Origin: Brenneria sp. hezel4-2-4
GTDB lineage: Bacteria > Pseudomonadota > Gammaproteobacteria > Enterobacterales > Enterobacteriaceae
NCBI RefSeq assembly: GCF_013155275.1
Contig: NZ_JABJXS010000007.1
Coordinates: 62,001 to 126,000 of the forward strand
Length of the DNA: 64,000 nucleotides
Direction: 5' to 3'
Position numbers and translations under genes: made by a program. Below the pieces are notes generated by a model. That model did not search any database. It saw only the letters and a program-made list of their open reading frames with translations, and was not told the DNA's origin. Shown piece by piece: positions 30,899 to 39,777 of this stretch (within the stretch, counting starts at the first letter, position 1; each line of letters begins with the position of its first letter).

Positions 30899-31795
30899 CT
30901 ATTCGATAGCCATTTCGGTCAGGATCCATTGGATAACGGAGTTATGTCGCGGTTTCCAGCCTAGTTCCTCGCGGGCGCGCACCGATCTGACCCTGCTGTT
31001 GGAACCTAATGAGTAGCGGGCCCGGGTTTGACCCCATACCTGTGCAGCCTGTTCAATCGACCAGCTTTCCGGCCCTTGGACGCCGAGACGTTTCGCCAGC
31101 GTCGTCCCTAATTCAGCAAAGGATGATTCTCCATTCTCGACAAAATAGAATGCGCCTGATGACGCATTTTTCAACGCCAGCCGGTAAAGTTCGCAAAGAT
31201 CATCTATATGGACGTTCGACCAGATATTCACGCCTTTTCCAACGATGCGCATTACGCCGCTCTCCCTAGCCTGATTAATGAGCAGCGGGATCTGTACGCT
31301 GCGGGTGCCTGGGAGCTTTCCCTCCCCATAGATGAGGCTGTTGCACAGAACTATGCCGCGTATTCCCTGTGCTGCCAGTATTTTTTCATCAATCGCCCTG
31401 CGTGCCTGTTTTTCCGGCGTTATCAGCAGCGCGCTGTTCTCATCAAAGCTGGTGTCGTTGACTTTATTGCCATCACTCATATCGGCGATAACGCTGGTTC
31501 CGCTGGTATGGATGAGCGGCTTGCCGCTGCTGCGAAGCGCTGTCAATAAGGTTTCCACGGTATTCCGGTCATCGCTGTTGGCGGCATTGATGACGGCATC
31601 GGCCTGCTGTGCCTCGCGGGTGAGCAACTCCCTGTCGTTCAGGTCGCCGAGAATGGGTTCGATCCCTCTGGCCGTCAGCAGTCCGGCCTTATCTGGATTA
31701 CGGACCAGCCCTCGGATGCGGTGTCCGGCGCTGCGTAAATATACTGACAGCGAGCCGCCAATGTATCCTGTTGAACCGGTGATGAAAATCTTCAT
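30899..31795 (-). CDS. NAD-dependent epimerase/dehydratase-type SDR
   Basis: 298 residues of the extended SDR / NmrA-like group: MKIFITGSTGYIGGSL (GxxGxxG), DLNDRELL, HTSGTSVIAD and a YGEGKL segment. ATG 31795 has GGAGG 8 nt upstream; the upstream ATG at 31813 has none. The substrate is not readable. The order SDR, tautomerase, LysR on the same strand suggests small-molecule detoxification. Confidence 0.85.
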   Translation of the reverse strand: MKIFITGSTGYIGGSLSVYLRSAGHRIRGLVRNPDKAGLLTARGIEPILGDLNDRELLTREAQQADAVINAANSDDRNTVETLLTALRSSGKPLIHTSGTSVIADMSDGNKVNDTSFDENSALLITPEKQARRAIDEKILAAQGIRGIVLCNSLIYGEGKLPGTRSVQIPLLINQARESGVMRIVGKGVNIWSNVHIDDLCELYRLALKNASSGAFYFVENGESSFAELGTTLAKRLGVQGPESWSIEQAAQVWGQTRARYSLGSNSRVRSVRAREELGWKPRHNSVIQWILTEMAIE

Positions 31796-31908
31796 TTCGG
31801 GCCTCCTTTTCATCGGTAATTATATAACGCCGCATGGGTCAGAACCGTTGTTCACGGTTGAACAACGGCCTGATATAGACACAAGAAGGGATAGGATATA
31901 AACAATCC

Positions 31909-32106
31909 TCAGCCTGATTTTTTCAGCGTCTCGGAAAACAATTCACCGGAAATGGCCCAGTTCTCGGTCTTCACGTCGTTAAAAATAACGTATACATACC
32001 GCGGATCGACATTGGCATGTTCGGCAATGGCGTCGGTGACGGCTTTGGCTATCGCAGGTTTGGCCTCATCGCGGCCTTCGAACATCTGGATGTTAACTAC
32101 GGGCAT
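31909..32106 (-). CDS. 4-oxalocrotonate tautomerase family protein
   Basis: 65 residues, normal size for the family. Pro2, exposed after Met removal, is the catalytic base (MPVVNIQMFEGRDEAKPAIAKA). Arg and Phe/Tyr contacts are found in VDPRYVYVIFNDV. Tautomerises enol or keto acids, as trimers or hexamers in the cytoplasm. GAGGA lies upstream. Divided from the LysR gene by about 130 bp. Confidence 0.88.
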   Translation of the reverse strand: MPVVNIQMFEGRDEAKPAIAKAVTDAIAEHANVDPRYVYVIFNDVKTENWAISGELFSETLKKSG

Positions 32107-32238
32107 TATTTGATCCTCTTTCAGCGTTGGAACGATTCTGGTTTGTCAGGTCATCCTGATGGCTCTTTTATCCTAGTGCTAACTTTCAAGTTGATAAAGG
32201 TGCGAAAAGAACACGCAGAGTAGATGTAAATTCTACAA

Positions 32239-33159
32239 TCAGCCGAAAGCATTCGCTGCGGAAAGGCTGACCAACTCATCAATGATAAATCTTACGCCAG
32301 GTAAAAGGTGGCGCGAACGGGGCCAGATGACGTTCAGTTCCGTGGCCGAAGGCGTTAGCTCCGGCAGCAGCGTAACCAGCTTGCCTGCTTCAATATCAGG
32401 CCGTAGTAAGGATTCAGGGAATTGCACGATACCGGCCCCCGCCACGCAGGCTTCAATCATGGCGTCGCCGTCGCTGATCTGGTGAAAAGGCGATGGATTG
32501 AACTTTACATCCTGCCCATCGGTGCCTTTAATCAGCCAGCTCAGCGGCTTACCGCCGCGCCAGGCCATAATGCAGCGCTGTTGTTTCAACTCGTCAAGGG
32601 AACTCGGTATGCCGTACTGCGCCAGATACGTGGGAGAGGCGCACAGAATCAGGCGTTGCTCATTCAGTCGCCGCGCGATCAGGTCCGTACTGTTTTTCAA
32701 AGGGCCGAAGCGGATCGCCAGATCGAAACCCATATCCAACGGATCGATAACCCTGTCATTAAAGGTAAGCGTGAGTTTCAGATGAGGATAACGCCGGCAC
32801 ATATCCAGCAGGACAGGCAGCATGACGGAACGGCCAAATGCGGCGGGCATATCAATCCGCACCAGACCCGACGGTTCCGTGAGCTTTGAACGCAAGGCTA
32901 TTTCCGCCGACTGTAGTATATCAAGCGCGCTCTGGCAACTGGCCAGATAAGCCTCTCCTTCCGTAGTCAGGCTGATTTTACGCGTGGTGCGGTGAAAGAG
33001 TGGCGTTCCCAGACTGTGCTCAAGGCGGCTGATGCTTTTACCTATGGCTGATTTTGTAATGCCAAGCTGTTCCGCAGCTTCAGTGAAGCTTTGTGCGTTG
33101 GCGGCGGCGACGAAATGGACGATGCCACGGAAAGATTCGGTCGAGACAGGGATAGACAT
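32239..33159 (-). CDS. LysR-family transcriptional regulator
   Basis: 306 residues. N-terminal winged HTH: FVAAANAQSFTEAAEQLGITKSAIGKSISRLEHSLGTPLFHRTTRKISLT. The effector domain (90-300) includes GLVRIDMPAAFGRSVMLPVL and FDLAIRFGPL, a CrgA-type layout. It probably acts on the tautomerase and SDR genes downstream on the same strand, or on itself. Confidence 0.9.
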   Translation of the reverse strand: MSIPVSTESFRGIVHFVAAANAQSFTEAAEQLGITKSAIGKSISRLEHSLGTPLFHRTTRKISLTTEGEAYLASCQSALDILQSAEIALRSKLTEPSGLVRIDMPAAFGRSVMLPVLLDMCRRYPHLKLTLTFNDRVIDPLDMGFDLAIRFGPLKNSTDLIARRLNEQRLILCASPTYLAQYGIPSSLDELKQQRCIMAWRGGKPLSWLIKGTDGQDVKFNPSPFHQISDGDAMIEACVAGAGIVQFPESLLRPDIEAGKLVTLLPELTPSATELNVIWPRSRHLLPGVRFIIDELVSLSAANAFG

Positions 33160-33306
33160 TTTACCTATACGCCTTTTTATTTGCAGTTCAGCGGATATTT
33201 TATTCTAGCGAAAACGGCATACCGCGGGCAGTGACAAATGAAGTCGTCCCCCTCGCCGACACGGGGCTGCATTGGGATGTCTCGCTGGCGTAAATCCCTA
33301 ATCAGC

Positions 33307-34206
33307 TCATGAGTCCACCGTCTCTTGCCCGAAATGTTCTGTTGCGAAGGCCAGAAAACGGCGCAGTTTGGGGGTTAGTCTTCTATCCGGCGCATACATC
33401 AAATGAAAAGGGCGGGGGGGGATTGTATAATTGGGCAATACGGCATTGAGTCTGCCCGCCTCAATATGCGGAATAACCAGTTCGGAAGGCTGCATAACCA
33501 CGCCAAAACCGGCCAGCGCCGCGCTGATTAAGGCTTCGCCGCTGTCCAGCAGCAGGCGGCCGCTCACGGGGATAGATATGCTTCCCTCGCGGCCTTCAAA
33601 AGTCCACGTCGTTCGCAATGACGTATGCGTGAAAATCAGACATTCATGGTGCAGCAAATCTTCCGGAACATGCAAGGGGGAGGCCGAAGCAAGATAGGAA
33701 GGGGAAGCGCAGATCATAAGGGTATAGGGCGCCAGCTTTCTCGCCATTAATCCGCTGTCCGCCAGTTCCCCTACGCGAAAAACGGCATCGTATCCTTCAT
33801 CAATCAGATCGACATATCGGTTAGTCAGCGTCAGTTCGATGGTGATTTCGGGGTACTGATTGATAAAAAGTGGCAGTTTTTGTGTTAGAGCATTGATGCC
33901 GAACGTTACTGGCGCATTAATTTTAAGACGACCTCGGGGGATTATTCGGGCTTCTTCCGCGAAGGATTCGGCGGCTTCGACTTCAGCAAGAATGATTTTT
34001 GCCCGCTCGTAAAAGTGGTGGCCTGCTTCTGTCAGGCTGTGCTGACGAGTGGTTCTGTTCAGTAGACGAACACCTAAATGCTGTTCAAGTACTGAAACAT
34101 GCTTTCCTACAAGCTGTGGCGACATTGTCAGTGCATTGGCCGCTGCCGTAAAAGAGCCGAGTTCAACTGCCTTAACATAAACAGTCATACTGGTAAGACG
34201 GTCCAT
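33307..34206 (-). CDS. LysR-family transcriptional regulator
   Basis: 299 residues beginning MDRLTSMTVYVKAVELGSF, with HTH AANALTMSPQLVGKHVSVLEQHLGVRLLNRTTRQHSLT and effector domain GRLKINAPVTFGINALTQKL. The ATG at 34206 is used because homologues start MDRLTSM; the upstream extension to 34302 has no homology. Its target is not obvious: on the divergent side there is 700 bp without a recognised gene. Confidence 0.88.
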   Translation of the reverse strand: MDRLTSMTVYVKAVELGSFTAAANALTMSPQLVGKHVSVLEQHLGVRLLNRTTRQHSLTEAGHHFYERAKIILAEVEAAESFAEEARIIPRGRLKINAPVTFGINALTQKLPLFINQYPEITIELTLTNRYVDLIDEGYDAVFRVGELADSGLMARKLAPYTLMICASPSYLASASPLHVPEDLLHHECLIFTHTSLRTTWTFEGREGSISIPVSGRLLLDSGEALISAALAGFGVVMQPSELVIPHIEAGRLNAVLPNYTIPPRPFHLMYAPDRRLTPKLRRFLAFATEHFGQETVDS

Positions 34207-34927
34207 TGGAAACAACCTGTTTTTACTTGTGAAGAATAACACTACTTTATATTGATAATGAGAGTCGACCCTAAAGAGGCATTTGCAATGCATTACACGC
34301 AAACTGTTTAAATCAGGTTCATTGCGCCCTTGTGCTGGTAGCTAACGAGGCAAATGTAATGGTATCCCATCCGGTGGAATGGGCGTCAGCGCGTAGCAGC
34401 GGCATAGCCGATGCTATGCATCGGGTTGTAATATGGCTGGGGGGATCTTGAAAACGAGATTATGTCTGCGTGGTTGACCTGCCAGATGTTGTCTCGGTCG
34501 CGGAAACGATGGGGGAACGGGTGCAAGACGATAACAGCGAATATTTGTGTAATGTGCATTGACGGAGCTTTTACTCACTGCTCAATGAGCATGAAGCCGT
34601 GCGAATGGTTAACTGACTATGTCCGTTTCGTCCAAGCCACTGCCACACTGATTTATCCTTCCTGTCGTCATCGTTGACTTTGTCGCACACTCTGTGCATA
34701 GCTGGCGTAGTTCGCTATGGTAGAGTGACTCTCTGGTATAAAGTTATACAGACATGATGATTTCCGCGGGGCAAAATGATAAAAATGAAGTGGTCAACTA
34801 AAACTGGACCGTTGTGCGGATTCAGAAACTCCTGGATAGAAATTGCTTCCCCCATCCGCTGGGTGCAGCGTTCTGAGGGCCTGATTTTGTTGTGGAATAA
34901 TTCTAGAACAGTGGTGGTGTCGAGCAA
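34207..34927. other. Long intergenic stretch, remnants only
   Basis: A plus-strand frame around 34462-34677 looks like scrambled coding sequence (a run DLPDVVSVAETMGERVQDD can be read in a second frame) but has no start or intact domain. The last 150 bp before the exporter contain the promoter region. No RNA gene seen. Confidence 0.4.
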
Positions 34928-36397
34928 ATGAACCGTGAACGGAATATTCTGACACCACGCGCCTTTGCTGAAGTAGGGAGTACTTCCGGTGATCGTCTCG
35001 CACCCGGTACGAAACTTGTTCTGGGGATCTTGGTGGTCTCGACGTTCGTGGTCGTGCTTAACGAGACTATCATGAATGTGGCTTTGGCAACTCTCATTGT
35101 CGACCTCGGTATCTCTGCAGCGACAGCACAGTGGCTTACGACTGCATACCTGCTCACTATGGCGATCGTGATCCCTGTCTCAGGCTTCCTTCTCCAGCGT
35201 TTCACCGTTCGCCAATTGTTCATCACGGCCATGTCGCTATTCACAATTGGCACCTTAGTTGCGGCCTTGTCCTCAGGTTTCGCCATGCTCCTGAGCGGAC
35301 GTATCGTGCAGGCGGCGGGCGCTGCTGTTATGATGCCCTTGCTCATGACAGCAGTAATGCACTCCGTGCCAGCACGACGACGGGGTTCTATCATGGGCAC
35401 TATATCGATCGTAACCGCAGCAGCGCCCGCGCTCGGACCTGCAGTGTCTGGTGCGGTGCTAAGCGTATTGGACTGGCCATTCCTGTTCTGGACAGTATTG
35501 CCGATTGCTATGACGACGCTCCTCATTGGCATCTTCCGCTTGCGCAATGTAACCCAGACGCGCCGCGTTCGTATCGATGTGCTCTCGGTTATTCTTTCCG
35601 TTTTTGCGTTTGGCGGCATCTTGTTCGGGCTCGTTAGCATCGGTGAGTCCGCGAACGACGTGACGCACATTAATCCGCTGGTCCCCCTTATCGTTGGCGC
35701 TGCCTTCCTGCTTGTATTCATCATTCGGCAACGATATCTCGCTCATCATGACCTTGCGCTGTTGGATTTGCGCACGTTCCGGACGCCTCAGTTCTCGTGG
35801 GCGATCATTGTCACCGGTCTGGTGGCGATGACTTTGTTCGGCACGCTCACTGTTCTCCCTCTCTATCTGCAGAGCGTGCTGGGGATCGGCCCATTTGCCA
35901 CCGGCCTGCTGCTGCTGCCTGGTGGGGTGCTTCTCGCGGTACTCTCACCGCTCGTCGGGAGTCTGTACGATCGGGGCGGTATTGGTCCTCTTATCATGTC
36001 CGGGGCAGTTCTACTGGCGTTATCACAGTTCGCTTTCGTGCTGGCGCTTGCTCAGTACGATTCCTCACTTTCGGCGATGATTATGTTCACTGTGATGCAC
36101 ATCGCTTTGGCCTTTCTCTTTACTCCTCTGATGACTGTGGCCCTCAGTTCGCTCCCCGCCGTGCTTTACTCGCATGGCAGCGCGACCTTTTCAACCGTGC
36201 AACAACTGGCTGGCGCAGCTGGCACGGCGACGCTTGTCACGCTCATGACCGTCGGCTCCACCCGCGCTGGTGGGGAAAGCAACATTGCCGCCGGCGTGCG
36301 CGACGCCTATATTGGGGCATCCGTCATCGCTGTCATCGCTGTCATCTCTGCGGCGGTACTTGTATTGCTCGTCCGGCGACGTCGTTCTCGCAACTAG
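34928..36397 (+). CDS. DHA2-family (EmrB/QacA) MFS drug exporter, actinobacterial in character
   Basis: 489 residues with 14 predicted membrane segments. The family motifs are clear: LNETIMNVALATLIVDLG (motif D1), AQWLTTAYLLTMAIVIPVSGFL and the RRGSIMG/APALGPAVSGAVL motif C of exporters. A basic tail RRRRSRN ends the protein. The style (GDRLAPGTKLVLGILVVSTFVVVLNETIMN) and the frequent CTC, GTC and TCG codons recall Actinobacteria more than Enterobacteria. Expected role: proton-driven export of drugs or metabolites. The ribosome site (GGTGGTG) is weak. Likely acquired horizontally; this is inference from composition and memory of relatives. Confidence 0.85.
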   Translation: MNRERNILTPRAFAEVGSTSGDRLAPGTKLVLGILVVSTFVVVLNETIMNVALATLIVDLGISAATAQWLTTAYLLTMAIVIPVSGFLLQRFTVRQLFITAMSLFTIGTLVAALSSGFAMLLSGRIVQAAGAAVMMPLLMTAVMHSVPARRRGSIMGTISIVTAAAPALGPAVSGAVLSVLDWPFLFWTVLPIAMTTLLIGIFRLRNVTQTRRVRIDVLSVILSVFAFGGILFGLVSIGESANDVTHINPLVPLIVGAAFLLVFIIRQRYLAHHDLALLDLRTFRTPQFSWAIIVTGLVAMTLFGTLTVLPLYLQSVLGIGPFATGLLLLPGGVLLAVLSPLVGSLYDRGGIGPLIMSGAVLLALSQFAFVLALAQYDSSLSAMIMFTVMHIALAFLFTPLMTVALSSLPAVLYSHGSATFSTVQQLAGAAGTATLVTLMTVGSTRAGGESNIAAGVRDAYIGASVIAVIAVISAAVLVLLVRRRRSRN

Positions 36398-37026
36398 CAT
36401 GGGACGAAATGCAATCCTCGCAGAGGACTTCACACTCTCGAGTCTTGTCATCATCCCTCAACTGAGTCGCGCCGGCTGGCAGGTATGCGAAGTCACCTCG
36501 GCCCATGTCGCCGCCACCTCGCCCGATGTCAAGGATGTATGCCAAACGGACCTTAAGCAGACCAGTTGGCCTCCGCCGGACAAGGAGGGCTATACATGGC
36601 AGAAGCTCAGGCCCGTTCCCGTCGTCACTGTCGGCGGCATGGTGGAGAGGAGGTGACGAACTTAGCTTTGTAGTCAATGCTTGCGTTTTTAGGGAGGCTC
36701 GGAATTTACCTGCAGATATGCCTGCTGGGTGGTGCTACTGAGGGCATCTTTGTGCGTCGGAGATACCAGCGCTGTCGGGTGGGGGAACGTCTGACTATTA
36801 AGCCGTGCCGACTTATCGGCATGGTTTATTTATGGATACTGTCGGCGTGGTCGTTACCTGCAGGGGGACTGTAAAAATCAGCAATCAACAAGTAAGTAGC
36901 ATCTCTAACACGCTCACCACCTTCATCTGTTTTCAGGTCGCCGGATGTTTTTTCCCTTCTGCTTGCCGCCACCTACGAGCTGGCTACTGGCGCAACAGAG
37001 GGTGATCGTTCGCCCCAACAAGCAGG
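36398..37026. other. Non-coding or remnant DNA after the exporter
   Basis: A plus frame continues to 36656 from inside the exporter gene but shows no domain. A small inverted repeat (AGCCGTGCCGAC...GTCGGC-like near 36800-36825, GCCGTGCCGACTTATCGGCATGG) may terminate the exporter transcript. Nothing else recognised. Confidence 0.4.
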
Positions 37027-37205
37027 CTAGGGTATGTCCCTTAACCTCCCTGCATACCAAAAAGTGATGTAGTAATCATTCCCGGAATGTGATTTTTGGT
37101 TGAATACTGAGCATTTTTAGGGCGATTTTTATCGCTTAAAGGTGTTTTTTGCAAAGTCATAACAATGCTGATCTGTACAAAAAACAGTTACGGGACACAC
37201 CCTAG
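37027..37205. mobile_element. 179-bp MITE with CTAG target duplication (IS5-like ends)
   Basis: The terminal inverted repeats GGGTATGTCCCTTAAC (37031-) and GTTACGGGACACACCC (to 37201) match at 14 of 16 positions. They are bounded on both outer sides by CTAG, the 4-bp target duplication typical of the IS5 group. The interior is AT-rich with no coding capacity. It must be moved by a transposase from elsewhere in the genome. Confidence 0.75.
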
Positions 37206-37490
37206 TTCCCACGTAGGCGAATACGCCATTCACATGTTGCCCATACCTGCGAGGGGAAAGGCCAAAAACACCATCTTGATGCTTATCGCCATCGCAATAA
37301 TTTTGCATTAAAACACTGTAAGCAAGGGCCGCTTGGAAAATGGTAAATATCTCACGCTAAGACTGTTTTTCAAACGTTAGCGCGGATATTCCCCCTGCAA
37401 GCGGCCCGGAACGCAGGTTAACGCAAGCTCCCCGGCAGGGAGGGATGTTACCCCACGATATCGGGAGGCTTATAGTCTTTTGTCTGGTAA

Positions 37491-37805
37491 TCAATCATAA
37501 AGCCAGCGGCCCTCCTTGGCGGATTCGATCAACATACCAACGGTTAGAGGTTTTGGTGGTGCCTTTGGTGTAAATGCCTCAAATAACCCCTTCTCATTCG
37601 GAAAATAATCAGTGAAACTTATGTCTTGCGTACTGATACCAAAACTTTCAACGTATTCTGTAAGTAGAGCTATAGCATCCTCACTGGCAAGCTTCACGTT
37701 CCGCTTTAGATCAGTATCGGGAGTGATTACAAGGAATCTCTTTGCAAAAAAGATGTGACCATCATACTTTTTAATCAGTTCAATTACACGTCGCTCAATG
37801 CTCAT
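37491..37805 (-). CDS. DUF1493-family small protein
   Basis: 104 residues: MSIERRVIELIKKYDGHIFFAKRFLVITPDTDLKRNVKLASEDAIALLTEYVESFGISTQDISFTDYFPNE in sections. The layout (acyl-carrier-like helices, DLKRNVKLASEDA, F..YFPNE) fits DUF1493, an acyl-carrier-protein-like family of enterobacteria with no settled function. ATG 37805 is preferred; an in-frame extension reaches 37934 without a ribosome site. Lies next to a MITE in AT-rich accessory DNA. No partner gene is adjacent. Confidence 0.7.
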   Translation of the reverse strand: MSIERRVIELIKKYDGHIFFAKRFLVITPDTDLKRNVKLASEDAIALLTEYVESFGISTQDISFTDYFPNEKGLFEAFTPKAPPKPLTVGMLIESAKEGRWLYD

Positions 37806-38285
37806 AATGATGGCTATCCTCTTCATGCATAATAAGGTTGTGATGGGAGACTGCTTCATTATCTTTTGCACCAAAATGGTCGGAAATCTTATCAACAAGC
37901 ATCCAGAATAAAACGCCCCTTGACTAGAGCCCACCGATTCCCCGTAAATTTACGTGCCGTTTAGTTCTTTTGTTGTATCCATACATGCTTACTCTAAAGT
38001 TAAGGTTATCTAATCATAACTCCGTCATATCAGACCCAGAATATAAATTGTCGGCTACCCTACTTTTTCAAGCGCGCAGTCTACGTTTCTGGGCTTCCCG
38101 CTTTACCTGTGGATAAAAAACAATCAAACATGTATCTATTACCAACAATAGGAGTAGGGTAATCAGGCAAGAGTGATTTTCTCTTCTTCACCTGTATGTT
38201 TTTTTGCCTACTTTTTCTGTGGGCATTTTTTTCTTTTGAAATCATGATGTGATAATATTTCCATGATATTTAAATGTAAATCCAG
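37806..38285. other. AT-rich intergenic region, one possible membrane-peptide frame
   Basis: On the minus strand, 38166-38068 reads LITLLLLLVIDTCLIVFYPQ and then VKREAQKRRLRA to a stop. This is a coherent single-span membrane peptide, but without an ATG/GTG start. It could be the tail of a decayed gene. Otherwise only AT-rich leader sequence for the tRNA-like gene. Confidence 0.3.
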
Positions 38286-38366
38286 CCGCCATTAGCTCAA
38301 CGTGGCAAGAGCATTGCTTCGTGACAGGAAGTAAGAGCCGGGGTTCGAGACCTCGATGGCGGTCCA
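38286..38366 (+). tRNA. tRNA-like gene with an extended anticodon stem (loop reads GAC, Val)
   Basis: A cloverleaf can be drawn. The acceptor is CCGCCAT with ATGGCGG (7 perfect pairs), then discriminator T and encoded CCA (38364-38366). The D arm is GCTC/GAGC with a GG-bearing loop, and the T arm is CGGGG-TTCGAGA-CCTCG. The anticodon arm is unusual: TTGCTTC-GTGACAG-GAAGTAA makes seven pairs instead of five, with U33 and anticodon GAC (38323-38325). The alternative five-pair arm puts GTG (His) in the loop but has a G-G mismatch and C33. A G precedes position 1 (38285). It is either a decayed or a phage/island tRNA-like element; charging is uncertain. Confidence 0.6.
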
Positions 38367-38579
38367 AATTGATTATCGTAAAATTGACATTCACTCAGTT
38401 TTTTTGGGGGGCTACACCACAGAAATTTTCAAGATTGAGCTCGCTACCAAGATCGTTTTCCACTGGCGAAACATGGGGTGAAAAATTTAAAAAACGATAG
38501 ATTTCAAATAAATTCCAAACTGAAAAATACCAATTTATAGTAAGGTTGCCTTTCATCGAGCAGAGAGGTTCACCAGTCA
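38367..38579. other. Short spacer, nothing seen
   Basis: AT-rich, with a T7 run at 38399-38405 that may end the tRNA-like transcript. Confidence 0.4.
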
Positions 38580-38765
38580 ATGCTATTTACGACAATATTA
38601 ATAACCGTGGTGGTAATCATTCTGTTTATCGACACTATACACACATATTCAAATCGAAAGGATGCTGTAAAATCCGCTTTCAAGTTTTGGTTCTTTGCCA
38701 TTGGTGTGGCTGTTTCTTCAGGGATTTTCGCTGATGCTCTATATGACTGGCTAGCCTGTAGATAA
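38580..38765 (+). CDS. Small two-span membrane protein, unknown
   Basis: 61 residues. The first hydrophobic span is FTTILITVVVIILFID (about 3-18), then a charged loop (THTYSNRKDAVKSA), then a second span FKFWFFAIGVAVSSGIFADAL (about 34-54). GAGAGG lies 14-9 nt before ATG, a little far. The amino-acid make-up is that of a real membrane miniprotein and the codons are unremarkable. I do not recognise it. No operon partner. Confidence 0.45.
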   Translation: MLFTTILITVVVIILFIDTIHTYSNRKDAVKSAFKFWFFAIGVAVSSGIFADALYDWLACR

Positions 38766-38815
38766 GTCAGCATGGTTCACGGGACCATGTCACACGCAAT
38801 AATCCCAGTCTTTTG

Positions 38816-38968
38816 TTACTTGCGTATGGTGAAGAATTGTTTCACCTCAAGAGGTGGTAACGCATAACGCCACAACATTTGAACAATCGATTCTAACGTC
38901 TCATCAATGTAACATTGAGAGGTCAATCGCCAAGTCTGTTCTTCTAATCTGTCTGCGATAGCTGATAA
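38816..38968 (-). pseudogene. Remnant frame of a small unknown protein
   Basis: The minus strand reads LSAIADRLEEQTWRLTSQCY and then IDETLESIVQMLWRYALPPLEVKQFFTIRK to TAA at 38818-38816. The composition is protein-like, with helical periodicity. It is preceded in frame by TAG and has no start codon, so only the C-terminal 50 residues of a former gene seem to remain. I do not recognise the family. Confidence 0.35.
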
Positions 38969-39369
38969 CTAATCCTCAAAAGATTTCCCATCGGATGAAA
39001 CGCGATCGACTCGATAAGATTCATCCGGTAACTATAAATCAGGCACGGCCCACGTCGGGAAGGGGAGAGCAGGATATTTCACTCAGACTTAGCCTTCCGT
39101 TCGATCGTTTCAATCCCACTCATCGCATTTTCCAAACCCGGTGTACACTGGTGTGCAGTCGGACGTTACGGTACTGCCGTTGCTGGCTCCAGCAATACAT
39201 ATCAATCCGCTGAGAGCGGCCGAACGCTGTCGACGGGGGGATAACGTCGGGCATTTAAACGATCAACGCCTGGCAATGTTATCCATTGCCAGGAGTGGGA
39301 TTTTGTCAGGTCTGCTTGAGCACAACATAAACAGATACGTTAGACAGGCAAAGAAACCCGCCGTAGGAA
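38969..39369. other. Intergenic left of the nitrile cluster
   Basis: Holds the inverted repeat CCTGGCAATG-TTATC-CATTGCCAGG (39269-39293), a plausible end signal for the nitrile hydratase operon arriving from the right, although without a U-run. A plus frame at 39141-39395 has no domain. Confidence 0.45.
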
Positions 39370-39759
39370 TTAAATCAGAGCTGGCTCGATCATAATAGGA
39401 TCGTATTTAGCTACATGGTGTTTGTGAACCGGCGTTTCCAGGATCACCTTCGCCCGATGGTCCAGCCCATTTGACGACAGTTTGTCATGCCGCGCCAGCA
39501 CCACTTCCAATGCGGTGACGAAATGTTCGTAATAGCGCCAGTCGTCTTGGGTAAAACCGGGATTGGCGGCTTCCCACTGTTTTATCGTTTCCGTCAGGGC
39601 TTCCTGAAACTCCGACCACGCGAACTCGCCGGCCTCGCAGGCCGCGACGGCGACGGCGAAGGCGCGCAGCTCCCAGGGTTTATTGAAGGGGGCCTGTCCC
39701 TCGCGATGATTCAACGCCGTGGCCAGTTCGCTGTTATCCGTGCTGATGATAGGGGTCAT
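39370..39759 (-). CDS. Nitrile hydratase accessory (activator) protein
   Basis: 129 residues of the NHase-activator family: FNKPWELRAFAVAVAACEAGEFAWSEFQEAL and EHFVTALEVVLARHDKL are the signature, similar to the N-terminal part of the beta subunit. These proteins (P14K type) carry the alpha subunit and help insert cobalt and oxidise the active-site cysteines. It follows the alpha gene by 18 bp, the order normal for cobalt-type enzymes. Last gene of the cluster. Confidence 0.9.
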   Translation of the reverse strand: MTPIISTDNSELATALNHREGQAPFNKPWELRAFAVAVAACEAGEFAWSEFQEALTETIKQWEAANPGFTQDDWRYYEHFVTALEVVLARHDKLSSNGLDHRAKVILETPVHKHHVAKYDPIMIEPALI

Positions 39760-39777
39760 GAGACGCCTCCGATATGG

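Noticed and set aside
34303..34690. Possible oxidoreductase gene in front of the exporter
   Set aside because: Short protein-like words occur in two frames, but there is no start, no continuous frame and no recognisable domain.
38285..38366. Normal tRNA-His (G at -1, anticodon GTG)
   Set aside because: That reading leaves a G-G mismatch in the anticodon stem, C instead of U at position 33 and an eight-base variable loop, so the seven-pair GAC version fits better.
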